8,459 nt of DNA from Planctomycetaceae bacterium (GTDB lineage Bacteria > Planctomycetota > Planctomycetia > Pirellulales > Thermoguttaceae): contig JAIRPZ010000265.1 of the NCBI GenBank assembly GCA_031256755.1, positions 1 through 8,459 on the forward strand, given 5' to 3'. This document shows positions 1-6,564 of the stretch, piece by piece (the first letter of the stretch is position 1; each line of letters opens with the position of its first letter). Below the pieces are notes generated by a model. That model did no database searches. It had not been told where the DNA came from and saw only the letters and a list, made by a program, of their open reading frames with translations. The position numbers were made by a program, and so were the translations under genes.

Positions 1-1
1 G

Positions 2-217
2 AGAGGATTTAGTCCCGTATCGCCCAGTGATGTTTCCGCTCTTGAAAATACAGCATTTGCCGGAGTTTCCGCAGTGAAAGGCGTTTTTCTGTCCGGCAGT
101 TTTCTGCTGCCGAAAGTGCTAGATGTGCAAGGAAAGACAGGCAAAGGCGCGTCTGTGTTAATTTTCTGGAGGGAACATACGGGTGAACAAACGTCCGAAA
201 AAGTTCATAGTTCATAA
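2..217 (+). CDS. Possible 3' end of a gene cut by the left edge
   Basis: This frame is open from the first bases to a TAA at 215-217, giving 71 residues with a plausible mix of V, A, S, G and L and ending EKVHSS. I do not recognise it and see no domain. A 74-residue reverse frame covers the same bases, but its product is rich in R, K, H and C, as spurious frames often are. Third-position base use does not decide between them. The stretch could equally be non-coding. Sequence to the left of the window would settle it. Confidence 0.2.
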   Translation, partial: RGFSPVSPSDVSALENTAFAGVSAVKGVFLSGSFLLPKVLDVQGKTGKGASVLIFWREHTGEQTSEKVHSS

Positions 218-312
218 ACGTGTTTGTCTGCAAACCGTTTGATGTGATTCTGCGTCTGTATCAACACCTGCCGCCCAAACGCAGCGGTTGCCGCCGTGTT
301 GCCGTTTTTTGC

Positions 313-341
313 TTGCAGCGGCAAATAAAATGCTGTATAAT
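313..341 (+). promoter_or_regulatory. Sigma-70-like promoter of the restriction-modification operon
   Basis: A perfect -10 hexamer TATAAT (336-341) follows a weak -35 TTGCAG (313-318) with the ideal 17-nt spacer. Transcription would start near 348 and leave a leader of only about 23 nt before the ATG at 371. That leader has no Shine-Dalgarno sequence. This is the only good promoter seen ahead of the cassette. The -10 box lies inside an inverted repeat, which suggests repression at this site. Confidence 0.55.
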
Positions 342-356
342 ATGTTTCATATTATA
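336..356. promoter_or_regulatory. Perfect 9-bp palindrome over the -10 box; candidate operator
   Basis: TATAATATG (336-344) and CATATTATA (348-356) are exact reverse complements separated by TTT. The left arm contains the -10 hexamer and the right arm covers the predicted transcription start. A dimeric regulator bound here would block RNA polymerase. Many restriction-modification operons are controlled this way, by a C protein or by the methyltransferase itself. No separate controller gene is seen in the window, so the ligand is unknown. The arms are pure A/T apart from one G:C pair, so a chance palindrome is possible. Confidence 0.4.
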
Positions 357-370
357 AAAAATCACATCAA

Positions 371-2392
371 ATGTACATTGCCGGAATCCTCCAAGACAGC
401 CCGTATTTGCTGTCGCTTTTTACCGAAAAAGAAATCAATGCGTTGGAAAAACGCGTCACCGCCGAAAACGGCAAATATAAAGTCCGCTGTATCGTCCGCA
501 AAAAGTCCGTCCAACTCAAGCCCGAAGAAGTTGTCCGACAGCTCTACGCCACTAAACTCATCAACGATTACGGCTATCCCGCCGAGCGGCTGCAATTCGA
601 GTTTCCCGTTCACTTCGGACGGGAAGTCAAACGGGCTGATATTGCTGTTCTTGATGAAGCCGAAAAGGCAACGCCCTACATCATCGTTGAAATTAAAAAG
701 CCGACTGCCAAAGACGGAAAAGAACAACTCAAAAGTTATACTCACGCAACCGGTGCGCCGATGGCGGTCTGGACTAACGGCGAAAAAATCACGTTCTATC
801 ACCGGAAAAATCCGAACTACTTTGAAGACATTCCAGACCTGCCGAAAGCGTCACAGAAACTCGAAAACGTTCTCAAAGCACCGTTTACCATCGCCGATTT
901 GAAAGCAAACGATAAGTTGCTCAAAACCGGTAAATCGTTGAAACAACTCATCGAAGATATGGAAGACGAAGTTCTCGCCAACGCCGGTATTGATGCGTTT
1001 GAAGAGATATTCAAACTGATATTCTCGAAACTCTATGACGAAAAGCAGGGATGGAACGACAAAGACCGCAACCTCGAATTCCGAAACAGCGGATTAAGCG
1101 ATACGCAACTGAAAACCCGCATCAATGATTTGTTCAAAAAAGCAAATGAAAAATGGCAAGGTGTATTTCCTGCCGATGCGAAAATTGACCTCGCCCCGTC
1201 GCACTTGGCTATTTGCGTTGCTTCACTCGAAGGTGTGAAACTTTTCAACTCCAATCTCGAAGTGATTGACGAAGCGTTTGAATACTTGATAAACAAAAGC
1301 AGCAAAGGCGAAAAGGGGCAATACTTCACACCGCGTTATGTGATTGATATGTGCGTGAAAATGCTGAATCCAAAAGCGGACGAAACAATGATTGACCCCG
1401 CCGCCGGTTCATCCGGCTTTCCCGTGCATACAATTTCTCACGTTTGGCAGCAACTTTATAAACAGCACGGCAAAGACGGCAGCCATCTTTTTACGGACGA
1501 AAACAAGCCGGGCTATTGTACCGATTACGTTGAAGCAAAAGTGTTCGCTATTGACTTTGATGATAAAGCGGTTCGTGTTGCAAGAACGCTGAACCTGATA
1601 GCAGGAGACGGGCAAACAAATGTCATGCTGCTCAACACGCTGGACTTTACCCGCTGGGACGAAATCACGGCGGATGAGGACTGGAACGACATGTACAACA
1701 ATGGTTTTGCGAGGTTGAAAAAGTTGCAGTCAACGAAAGGCAGCAACGCCGCATTTAATTTTGATATAGTGATGGCGAATCCGCCGTTTGCCGGTGAAAT
1801 CAAAGAGCCGAAAATCATTCACCGCTACGATATTGCCCGCAAGTTTGACAAGAGCGGCAAAGACAAAGGGTATGTTGAAAAGATTGACCGCGATATTCTT
1901 TTTATAGAGCGGAATTTAAATTTTCTGAAACCCGGCGGACGAATGGCGATTGTTCTGCCGCAGGGACGGTTTAACAACAGCAGCGATAAATACATTCGGG
2001 ATTTTATCGCCGAAAGATGCCGCATATTAGCGGTTGTCGGTTTGCACGGCAACACATTTAAGCCGCATACGGGAACGAAAACGAGTGTGCTGTTTGTTCA
2101 GAAATGGGACGAGGTATTATGTCCGAAGGCTGACGATTACAACATCTTTTTTGCCACGCAGCAGTTGAGCGGCAAAGACAACAGCGGCGATAAACTCTAT
2201 TGGAAACAAACAACCGCCCGCAGCGGCAGCAAGGGCGAATCAACGACCAGCGTCAAAGACACGTTATGTGATGCGTTTCATCATCCGATTATTTATCACG
2301 ATTTATTTTCAACGGACGGCAAAACACCGCCCGGCATTGCCGAAGCGTTTGCAGAGTTTGCGAAAAAAGAGGGTTTATCTTTTTTTCGTTAA
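371..2392 (+). CDS. Nuclease-methyltransferase subunit of a BcgI-like restriction-modification system
   Basis: Bifunctional restriction and modification polypeptide of 673 residues. Residues about 35-150 match the HsdR N-terminal nuclease fold (PD-(D/E)XK): R88-A-D90, then E107-I-K109 in IIVEIKKP, then the trailing Q119xxxY123. A helical linker (about 170-290) resembles the HsdM N-terminal region. Residues about 295-600 are an N6-adenine methyltransferase: GQYFTP at 316-321, AdoMet motif I DPAAGSSGF at 342-350, catalytic NPPF at 470-473. It should methylate adenine in the DNA site chosen by the downstream specificity subunit and cut unmodified DNA. No DEAD-box translocase lies in or near it, which separates it from type I systems; nuclease plus methylase in one chain with a separate S subunit is the BcgI (type IIB) layout. 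ATG 371 is the only sensible start; it lacks a Shine-Dalgarno. The last codons run through a T7 slippery site before TAA at 2390-2392, so some product may be fused to the next gene. Cleavage pattern and recognition site cannot be read from sequence. Confidence 0.9.
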   Translation: MYIAGILQDSPYLLSLFTEKEINALEKRVTAENGKYKVRCIVRKKSVQLKPEEVVRQLYATKLINDYGYPAERLQFEFPVHFGREVKRADIAVLDEAEKATPYIIVEIKKPTAKDGKEQLKSYTHATGAPMAVWTNGEKITFYHRKNPNYFEDIPDLPKASQKLENVLKAPFTIADLKANDKLLKTGKSLKQLIEDMEDEVLANAGIDAFEEIFKLIFSKLYDEKQGWNDKDRNLEFRNSGLSDTQLKTRINDLFKKANEKWQGVFPADAKIDLAPSHLAICVASLEGVKLFNSNLEVIDEAFEYLINKSSKGEKGQYFTPRYVIDMCVKMLNPKADETMIDPAAGSSGFPVHTISHVWQQLYKQHGKDGSHLFTDENKPGYCTDYVEAKVFAIDFDDKAVRVARTLNLIAGDGQTNVMLLNTLDFTRWDEITADEDWNDMYNNGFARLKKLQSTKGSNAAFNFDIVMANPPFAGEIKEPKIIHRYDIARKFDKSGKDKGYVEKIDRDILFIERNLNFLKPGGRMAIVLPQGRFNNSSDKYIRDFIAERCRILAVVGLHGNTFKPHTGTKTSVLFVQKWDEVLCPKADDYNIFFATQQLSGKDNSGDKLYWKQTTARSGSKGESTTSVKDTLCDAFHHPIIYHDLFSTDGKTPPGIAEAFAEFAKKEGLSFFR

Positions 2393-2435
2393 GCCCCTTC
2401 AATGAAACGCTATACAATGATTTAATGAAGGGGCT
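2380..2435 (+). promoter_or_regulatory. Candidate programmed -1 ribosomal frameshift signal between methylase and specificity genes
   Basis: Seven T residues (2380-2386) read T TTT TTT in the upstream frame, fitting the X XXY YYZ slippery pattern with both codons decoded as Phe. After a 5-nt spacer (2387-2391) comes a perfect 10-bp stem, AGCCCCTTCA (2392-2401) with TGAAGGGGCT (2426-2435). One A-A mismatch and four more pairs extend it inward to a 14-nt loop. The zero-frame stop TAA (2390-2392) sits at the foot of the stem. A slip of -1 enters the specificity frame, which is open there without ATG, GTG or TTG, and reads through SLSPFNETLYNDL into its annotated first Met. A purine-rich AGAGGG (2368-2373) lies just upstream and could act as a stimulator. 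The predicted fusion is 672 + 467 = 1139 residues. Alternatives are a simple two-gene overlap, a fixed frameshift in an ancestral fusion, or a base error in the T run. Confidence 0.55.
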
Positions 2436-3789
2436 GGAAGCAAGCGAAATTACATTTTCGAAATATCAGGAAACACACCGGTTGCGTTTGGACAGCGATT
2501 ATTATCGCAAAGAATTTTTAGAAAATGAAAAGTTGTTATCGTCAACATATACGATACAGGCGTTTTGTGAAGAAACCATTCCGAACATAAAAAATGCCGG
2601 TTTGAAAAAGTCGTTTTTGTATTTGGAAATATCGAATGTTTCATTAAACAATATTACATATAGAACGGTTGAAATCAATCCGAAAGAAATACCGGACAGA
2701 GCAACTTATATTTTGCAGAAGAACGACGTTGTGGTATCAACAGTTCGTCCTAACCGCAATGCGGTTGCACTGATACATAACGTTGATGAATTACTTGTTG
2801 GGACAAGCGGTTTTACCGTGTTGCGGAGTAAAAATATTTCACCGTATTATTTATATGCGTTTTGTAAGACAAAACATTTTATAACGAAGTTGATGCGGGA
2901 AAATACGGCAACGATGTATCCGGCAGTATCGGATGACGATGTACTGAATGTTCGTTTACCGTTATTCTCGGAAAAGTTCCGTGATAAAGTTTCAGAATTG
3001 GTTAAAAAAGCGTTGGAATGTATCAAGCATACGCAGCGTCTTTACGCCGATGCGGAGAACGTGTTGTTATCGGCATTGGAAGCAGGAAACGCAGATAGAG
3101 GGACTGCTATTAACACGCGGGACAACATCAATGTTAAACCGTTTTCGTTTGCATCGCAGACAGCCCGCCTCGATGCAGAGTATTATCTGCCGAAGTATGA
3201 AAAGTTTGAAAAACTTATCACAACGTATCAATATGGTTATAAACCGCTTGACAAAGTTTGCCGGATTAACGATGCCAATTTTATACCGCAGAACGATACG
3301 AAATACAATTACATTGAATTAGCCGATGTTGGTAAGGATGGAGAAATCACGGGAGCAACGCAAGAATTTGGGCGAAATTTGCCGACTCGTGCAAGACGAA
3401 TCGTTTACAAAGGTGATGTCATTGTTTCGTCAATTGAAGGTTCACTTGACAGTTGCGCATTGGTAACATCTCAATACGATAACGCGATCTGTTCAACGGG
3501 TTTCTATGTTATTTCATCGGACAGTATCAATTTCGAAACCTTGCTCGTGTTGTTTAAGAGTGAACTGATGCAGCAACTTCTGAAACAAAATTGTTCGGGG
3601 ACAATTTTGACTTCGATTAACAAAGACGCTCTCTACCGTTTGCCGATACCGCTTGTTTCCTCCAAAGTTCAGTCGGAAATATCGTCATTGGTTTCGTCGA
3701 GTTTTTCATTACGCAGCGAGAGCGAAGCGTTATTGGCGGAAGCCAAACTGATGGTGGAAAAAGCGATTGAAAAGAGGAATGGGGGATAA
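2425..3789 (+). CDS. hsdS: HsdS-type DNA specificity subunit
   Basis: The 454-residue protein should choose the DNA target for the upstream nuclease-methylase. It is built from two similar halves about 227 residues apart. RLDSDYY (21-27) recurs as RLDAEYY (248-254), and RLPLF (177-181) recurs as RLPIPL (405-410). Each half is a target-recognition domain followed by a long helix (about 182-215 and 412-450), the standard HsdS plan for a bipartite site. The length suits a full two-domain S subunit. The annotated ATG has no Shine-Dalgarno, and its last two bases are paired in the stem at 2392-2435. The same frame is open upstream to 2272 with no usual start codon and reads SPFNETLYNDL directly before the Met. 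The real N-terminus may therefore come by -1 frameshifting from the upstream gene. The stop is 5 nt before the next start. The gene looks more A/T-rich towards its 3' half. Confidence 0.85.
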   Translation: MKGLEASEITFSKYQETHRLRLDSDYYRKEFLENEKLLSSTYTIQAFCEETIPNIKNAGLKKSFLYLEISNVSLNNITYRTVEINPKEIPDRATYILQKNDVVVSTVRPNRNAVALIHNVDELLVGTSGFTVLRSKNISPYYLYAFCKTKHFITKLMRENTATMYPAVSDDDVLNVRLPLFSEKFRDKVSELVKKALECIKHTQRLYADAENVLLSALEAGNADRGTAINTRDNINVKPFSFASQTARLDAEYYLPKYEKFEKLITTYQYGYKPLDKVCRINDANFIPQNDTKYNYIELADVGKDGEITGATQEFGRNLPTRARRIVYKGDVIVSSIEGSLDSCALVTSQYDNAICSTGFYVISSDSINFETLLVLFKSELMQQLLKQNCSGTILTSINKDALYRLPIPLVSSKVQSEISSLVSSSFSLRSESEALLAEAKLMVEKAIEKRNGG

Positions 3790-3794
3790 TAAAT

Positions 3795-4172
3795 ATGCCG
3801 AATAATGATATTTTAGATAATTATAAAGCGTGGCGTAATAAAGCCGAGATTGATTACTTTGCTCCATTGAATCAAGCACAAATTACAACAGATAAAGGCA
3901 TCGCGATATCTATCCAAACCACAAACGACAATTTGCCGCAAGTTTTAATTAAACAGAAACCGGGAAGGATAACACAACAGCAACGGCATAATGGATTATT
4001 GGAATTGGATGAAAATTATATTACAACAGATTACAATAAACTCTTTCCCATACTTTTTGAGGCAATATATCAAGTTCGTAATTCGCTTATTCACGGTTCA
4101 ATGGAACCGCATGACGAGAATCATAATGTTGTTAAGTATTGCTATTTTATTCTTTGGGAATTGTTGATGTAA
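3795..4172 (+). CDS. Small HEPN-like protein in the restriction-modification operon
   Basis: This 125-residue protein starts 5 nt after the specificity gene stop. A G-rich Shine-Dalgarno (GGGGGA, 3781-3786) lies within that gene's end, so the two are probably translated in a coupled way. Near the C-terminus, R95-N-S-L-I-H100 followed by G101 fits the RNxxxH (Rx4H) motif of the HEPN superfamily, set in helices (IYQVRNSLIHG, then VVKYCYFILWELL). HEPN proteins include metal-independent RNases in toxin-antitoxin, abortive infection and CRISPR systems, as well as non-catalytic members. Linkage to a restriction system suggests a defence or back-up role, which is inference. I cannot name a specific family and see no antitoxin partner. 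A 60-base sample (3841-3900) is about 37% GC, lower than the flanking genes. Confidence 0.7.
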   Translation: MPNNDILDNYKAWRNKAEIDYFAPLNQAQITTDKGIAISIQTTNDNLPQVLIKQKPGRITQQQRHNGLLELDENYITTDYNKLFPILFEAIYQVRNSLIHGSMEPHDENHNVVKYCYFILWELLM

Positions 4173-4303
4173 AATTCTCAAATCGAAATTCTATTCGTAA
4201 CTCTGCATATCGCACGGGAAATATGTTGGTGCATCGAGTATACCGTTTATGGGTTAAAATAAGCCAAGATAATCAGATGTAGGTATCATATTGTTTTGTA
4301 AAG

Positions 4304-4396
4304 ACAGGATACACAGGATTGACAGGATTTTTATTACAAAAATATGACCATCCGGCAAGGACTCCTGTTATATCCTGAAAATCTTGTCAATCCCTT
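4304..4396. repeat. 9-bp-periodic ACAGGAT repeat with imperfect inverted arm
   Basis: ACAGGAT occurs three times at an exact 9-bp period (4304-4310, 4313-4319, 4322-4328). About 35 nt further on, diverged copies of the reverse complement appear at 4362 (CTCCTGT), 4372 (ATCCTGA), 4381 (ATCTTGT) and 4390 (ATCCCTT), spaced 10, 9 and 9 nt. The arms could pair into a long imperfect hairpin. Repeats of the type 'ACAGGATnnACAGGATTnACAGGATT' are, from general knowledge, dispersed between genes in many unrelated bacteria. Their function is not settled. Here it marks the right border of the cassette and might act as a weak terminator. Confidence 0.65.
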
Positions 4397-4517
4397 TTTG
4401 TTATCGGAGCATCCGTTATCTCTCCCGACGGCACAATACAAACGATCAAACAGCCGCAACTGCCGAAAAAGTGAACGGTCCATGAAAATCAACGGGACAA
4501 TCCTTTTGCACAATCCC

Positions 4518-4545
4518 TTGATTTTTACCGGACATCCCGTACACT
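4518..4545 (+). promoter_or_regulatory. Candidate promoter of the lipoprotein gene
   Basis: TTGATT (4518-4523), a 16-nt spacer and TACACT (4540-4545) form a reasonable sigma-70-like promoter. They lie 33 nt before the ATG at 4579. The leader contains CAGGA (4571-4575) as a short Shine-Dalgarno with 3 nt to the start codon. TATATT (4545-4550) overlaps as an alternative -10 but is badly spaced. The assignment rests on motif match and position only. Confidence 0.35.
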
Positions 4546-4578
4546 ATATTTTCTTCATCACACTTCTATACAGGAACG

Positions 4579-6561
4579 ATGCGCCCGTTTTTTCCGTTTT
4601 TTTTCTCTCTGGTTTTCGGCAGTGTTTTTATCCTTTTGTCCGGCTGCAAGCCGCCGCAGAAACATGATACCGCCGCGGCTCTCGCTCAAGCGGCAGGCGT
4701 TGAACTCGGCGATGTCCGGCACCAAAAGGAAGATTTTGACCGTTCCTTTGAAATCATTAACGCACTGGACGATTCCCCCAGTTTGCCGAACTCGCCCGGT
4801 TTTGAACGGATCGTCAGCACCGCCGACCGGCTTGATAAGTGGATACGCAATCAGAAACCGGAAGAACATTGGGAAAAAGACGAATTTTATTCCGGTGTCG
4901 AAACTGCCGCCCGAAATGCCGCCGGTTCGGCAAAACAAATCGTCCGTACCCTGAATCTGCTCCAAGGAAAAGAGGAAGACCGCAAAAACGGAGAGAATCC
5001 GCCTGCCGGTGAAAAGGGCAAAATACAGGAAGTCACCGCCGCGCTGAACCGGTTTATTGCCGATTTGCAAACGCTTTCCGGCAAAGGCGACTTGCCGGGC
5101 ATCGGGCAGTATTCCGATACCGTCGCCGGATTGCAGCGGAAATTTGCGGCTCTCGAATCAATGTCCCATCTCGATGCCGCCGCCGTCCGCTCTTTTGCCA
5201 ACTCGCTTCAAAAGGAAACGAAAGATTTTGCCGAAGCCGCCAAAATGCTGGAAGCGTATGCCGTCCAACTCAAAACGGACGGTCTGTTCATTTCGGTTTC
5301 GGATGTCGAATATCTGAAACAATCCGCATGGCTGCGCGACCTTTCCAAATGGGCAGGCGGCGGCAAACGCGTGCTGCTTGAACAAGCCGTTCAACTTTGC
5401 GATTGGACGGTGTGCAATATCGAAATGCAGAACAACGTTGTTTTGCTCGACTCGCAGCAGACCATGGCTATGCCGCAGCAATATCCATGGCAGACGGTTT
5501 TGCTCGGCTACGGTACGGTACTGGATCGGATGACCGTGTTGCTCGAATTGCTGCGGCAGCAGCGGATTGATGCAGCGATGCTGGCGGTGCCGCATCCGAA
5601 AGACCCGAAAGTACCGCTGTTTTGGGCGGTCGGCGTACTGATTGACGGTGAGGTGTACATTTTTCTGCCCGATTACGGCTTTCCGCTGCCGGCAAAAGAA
5701 GGCGTAAAAATTGCCGATGACGGTTCGCTGCAATTCACCAAAATTGCAACTTTTTCGCAACTTATCGAGGACGAATCGCTGCTGCGGCAACTCGATATTG
5801 CCGGTGCAAAGGGGAGTGCGGTCAAAAAGTTTCCGGTCACAGCGGATATGCTGAAACAAACATCGGCTTATCTTTTCGTTACGCCGGAAAGTATGTCGCT
5901 GCGGATGAAAACACTGGAGGCGGAATTGAGCGGCGAACAAAATGCGGTCTTGTACACCGATCCGCAGGAACTCCGCCGCCGGTTTGCCGGAATAAAAGGT
6001 ATTACCGCCGTTGAGTTTTGGAAATATCCGCTCCGAACCGCATTTGAACAGCGGTTTGCGGCACAGGCAACCCATGCCGCATTAGCCCTCTTTCTGATCC
6101 CCAGTTTGAAACGGTATGACTATCCGCTTTGGTCCGGCAGAGTTTTGTATCTGAAAGGAAATGTCAGCGGTCAGGACAGTGCGGTGACGCAATATCAAAA
6201 TGCAAGAGTACCGGATCGGGAACTGATCCGCTACCGGAATGATCCGAGATTCCGCAATGATCCTGATTTTGCGAATGTTGTCCAAACCCTGCCCCGTCTC
6301 ACGGTGCAGGCAAGTTTCTGGCTCGGAGCGGCATCTTTTGAACAGGATTCGCTTCCGGCGGCGAAGGACTATTTTAACGGAATTCGGACAAACCCGCAGA
6401 ATGCATGGCGTAGCAATACGGAATATCTGTTAGGGCGGATCGCCGAGCGGGAGAAACGATATGCCGATGCGGTCAAACATTACGAAAACACCTCGTCGTC
6501 GCTTTCCGGTGCCGGCAATGCCGTCCGGGGACAGTGGCTGCCGAAAGGAGAATCGAAATGA
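4579..6561 (+). CDS. Lipoprotein with degenerate transglutaminase-like region and C-terminal TPR-like repeats
   Basis: A 660-residue exported lipoprotein. A short basic start and a Phe/Leu/Val-rich segment (4-20) lead to lipobox L20-S-G-C23, the predicted lipidation site, with K24 at +2. Residues about 40-255 look helical and acidic to neutral. Residues about 268-370 resemble a transglutaminase-like fold: a CDWTVCNIEM helix start (274-283), then GYGTVLDR (310-317), LLELLRQQRID, FWAVGVLIDGEVY from 348, and PDYG with D365. The usual catalytic Cys is not seen near 313-314 (Thr-Val), nor the usual His near 348 (Phe-Trp), so it is probably not an active enzyme. Residues about 576-640 contain two TPR-like helical hairpins (ASFWLGAASFEQDS; YLLGRIAEREKRYADAVKHYE). 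This overall layout recalls uncharacterised lipoproteins of Pirellulales, from memory. It is likely monocistronic and ends 3 nt from a convergent gene. Function is unknown; an envelope scaffold is only a guess. Confidence 0.8.
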   Translation: MRPFFPFFFSLVFGSVFILLSGCKPPQKHDTAAALAQAAGVELGDVRHQKEDFDRSFEIINALDDSPSLPNSPGFERIVSTADRLDKWIRNQKPEEHWEKDEFYSGVETAARNAAGSAKQIVRTLNLLQGKEEDRKNGENPPAGEKGKIQEVTAALNRFIADLQTLSGKGDLPGIGQYSDTVAGLQRKFAALESMSHLDAAAVRSFANSLQKETKDFAEAAKMLEAYAVQLKTDGLFISVSDVEYLKQSAWLRDLSKWAGGGKRVLLEQAVQLCDWTVCNIEMQNNVVLLDSQQTMAMPQQYPWQTVLLGYGTVLDRMTVLLELLRQQRIDAAMLAVPHPKDPKVPLFWAVGVLIDGEVYIFLPDYGFPLPAKEGVKIADDGSLQFTKIATFSQLIEDESLLRQLDIAGAKGSAVKKFPVTADMLKQTSAYLFVTPESMSLRMKTLEAELSGEQNAVLYTDPQELRRRFAGIKGITAVEFWKYPLRTAFEQRFAAQATHAALALFLIPSLKRYDYPLWSGRVLYLKGNVSGQDSAVTQYQNARVPDRELIRYRNDPRFRNDPDFANVVQTLPRLTVQASFWLGAASFEQDSLPAAKDYFNGIRTNPQNAWRSNTEYLLGRIAEREKRYADAVKHYENTSSSLSGAGNAVRGQWLPKGESK

Positions 6562-6564
6562 CGT

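Larger units (their letters stand above)
4173..4578. other. 406-nt intergenic region between the cassette and the lipoprotein gene
   Basis: No convincing gene is seen. A 107-codon forward frame (4344-4667) crosses the repeat element and the next gene's signal peptide in another frame, and its product is not protein-like. The region holds the ACAGGAT-type repeat (4304-4396) and a candidate promoter (4518-4545). There is no clear intrinsic terminator after the HEPN-like gene. The repeat hairpin, followed by CCCTTTTTG, is the only candidate for that role. The nonamer CAATCCCTT occurs at 4388-4396 and again at 4511-4519. Confidence 0.6.

Noticed and set aside
9..233. 74-residue reverse frame at the left edge
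   Set aside because: Product is rich in R, K, H and C with no recognisable domain and no ribosome site. A forward frame over the same bases reads more like protein.
279..310. GC-rich stretch followed by GCCGTTTTTT as a terminator for an upstream gene
   Set aside because: Only a 4-bp stem (GCGG/CCGC) can be drawn and it is not next to the T-run. Not convincing.
288..902. 204-residue forward frame over the promoter and methylase gene start
   Set aside because: Lies in another frame over the clear nuclease domain, spans the promoter, and its product is rich in Ser, Lys, Arg and Pro like a shadow frame.
2392..2435. Stem-loop as an intrinsic terminator between methylase and specificity genes
   Set aside because: The T-run precedes the stem rather than following it, and no T-run follows on the other strand. 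The stem also overlaps coding sequence of the next gene.
4304..4396. CRISPR array
   Set aside because: Repeat units are 7 bp at a 9-bp period with no spacers, and no cas gene is in the window.
4388..4519. CAATCCCTT direct repeats as attachment sites
   Set aside because: Only 9 bp, both on the same side of the cassette, and no matching copy on the left flank.
4344..4667. 107-residue forward frame across the repeat and lipoprotein start
   Set aside because: Runs through the ACAGGAT-type repeat and overlaps the signal peptide in another frame; no domain.
5158..6075. 305-residue reverse frame within the lipoprotein gene
   Set aside because: Antisense to a protein with a clear lipobox and repeats; the product is rich in R, Q, F, C and H with no domain, typical of an antisense shadow.
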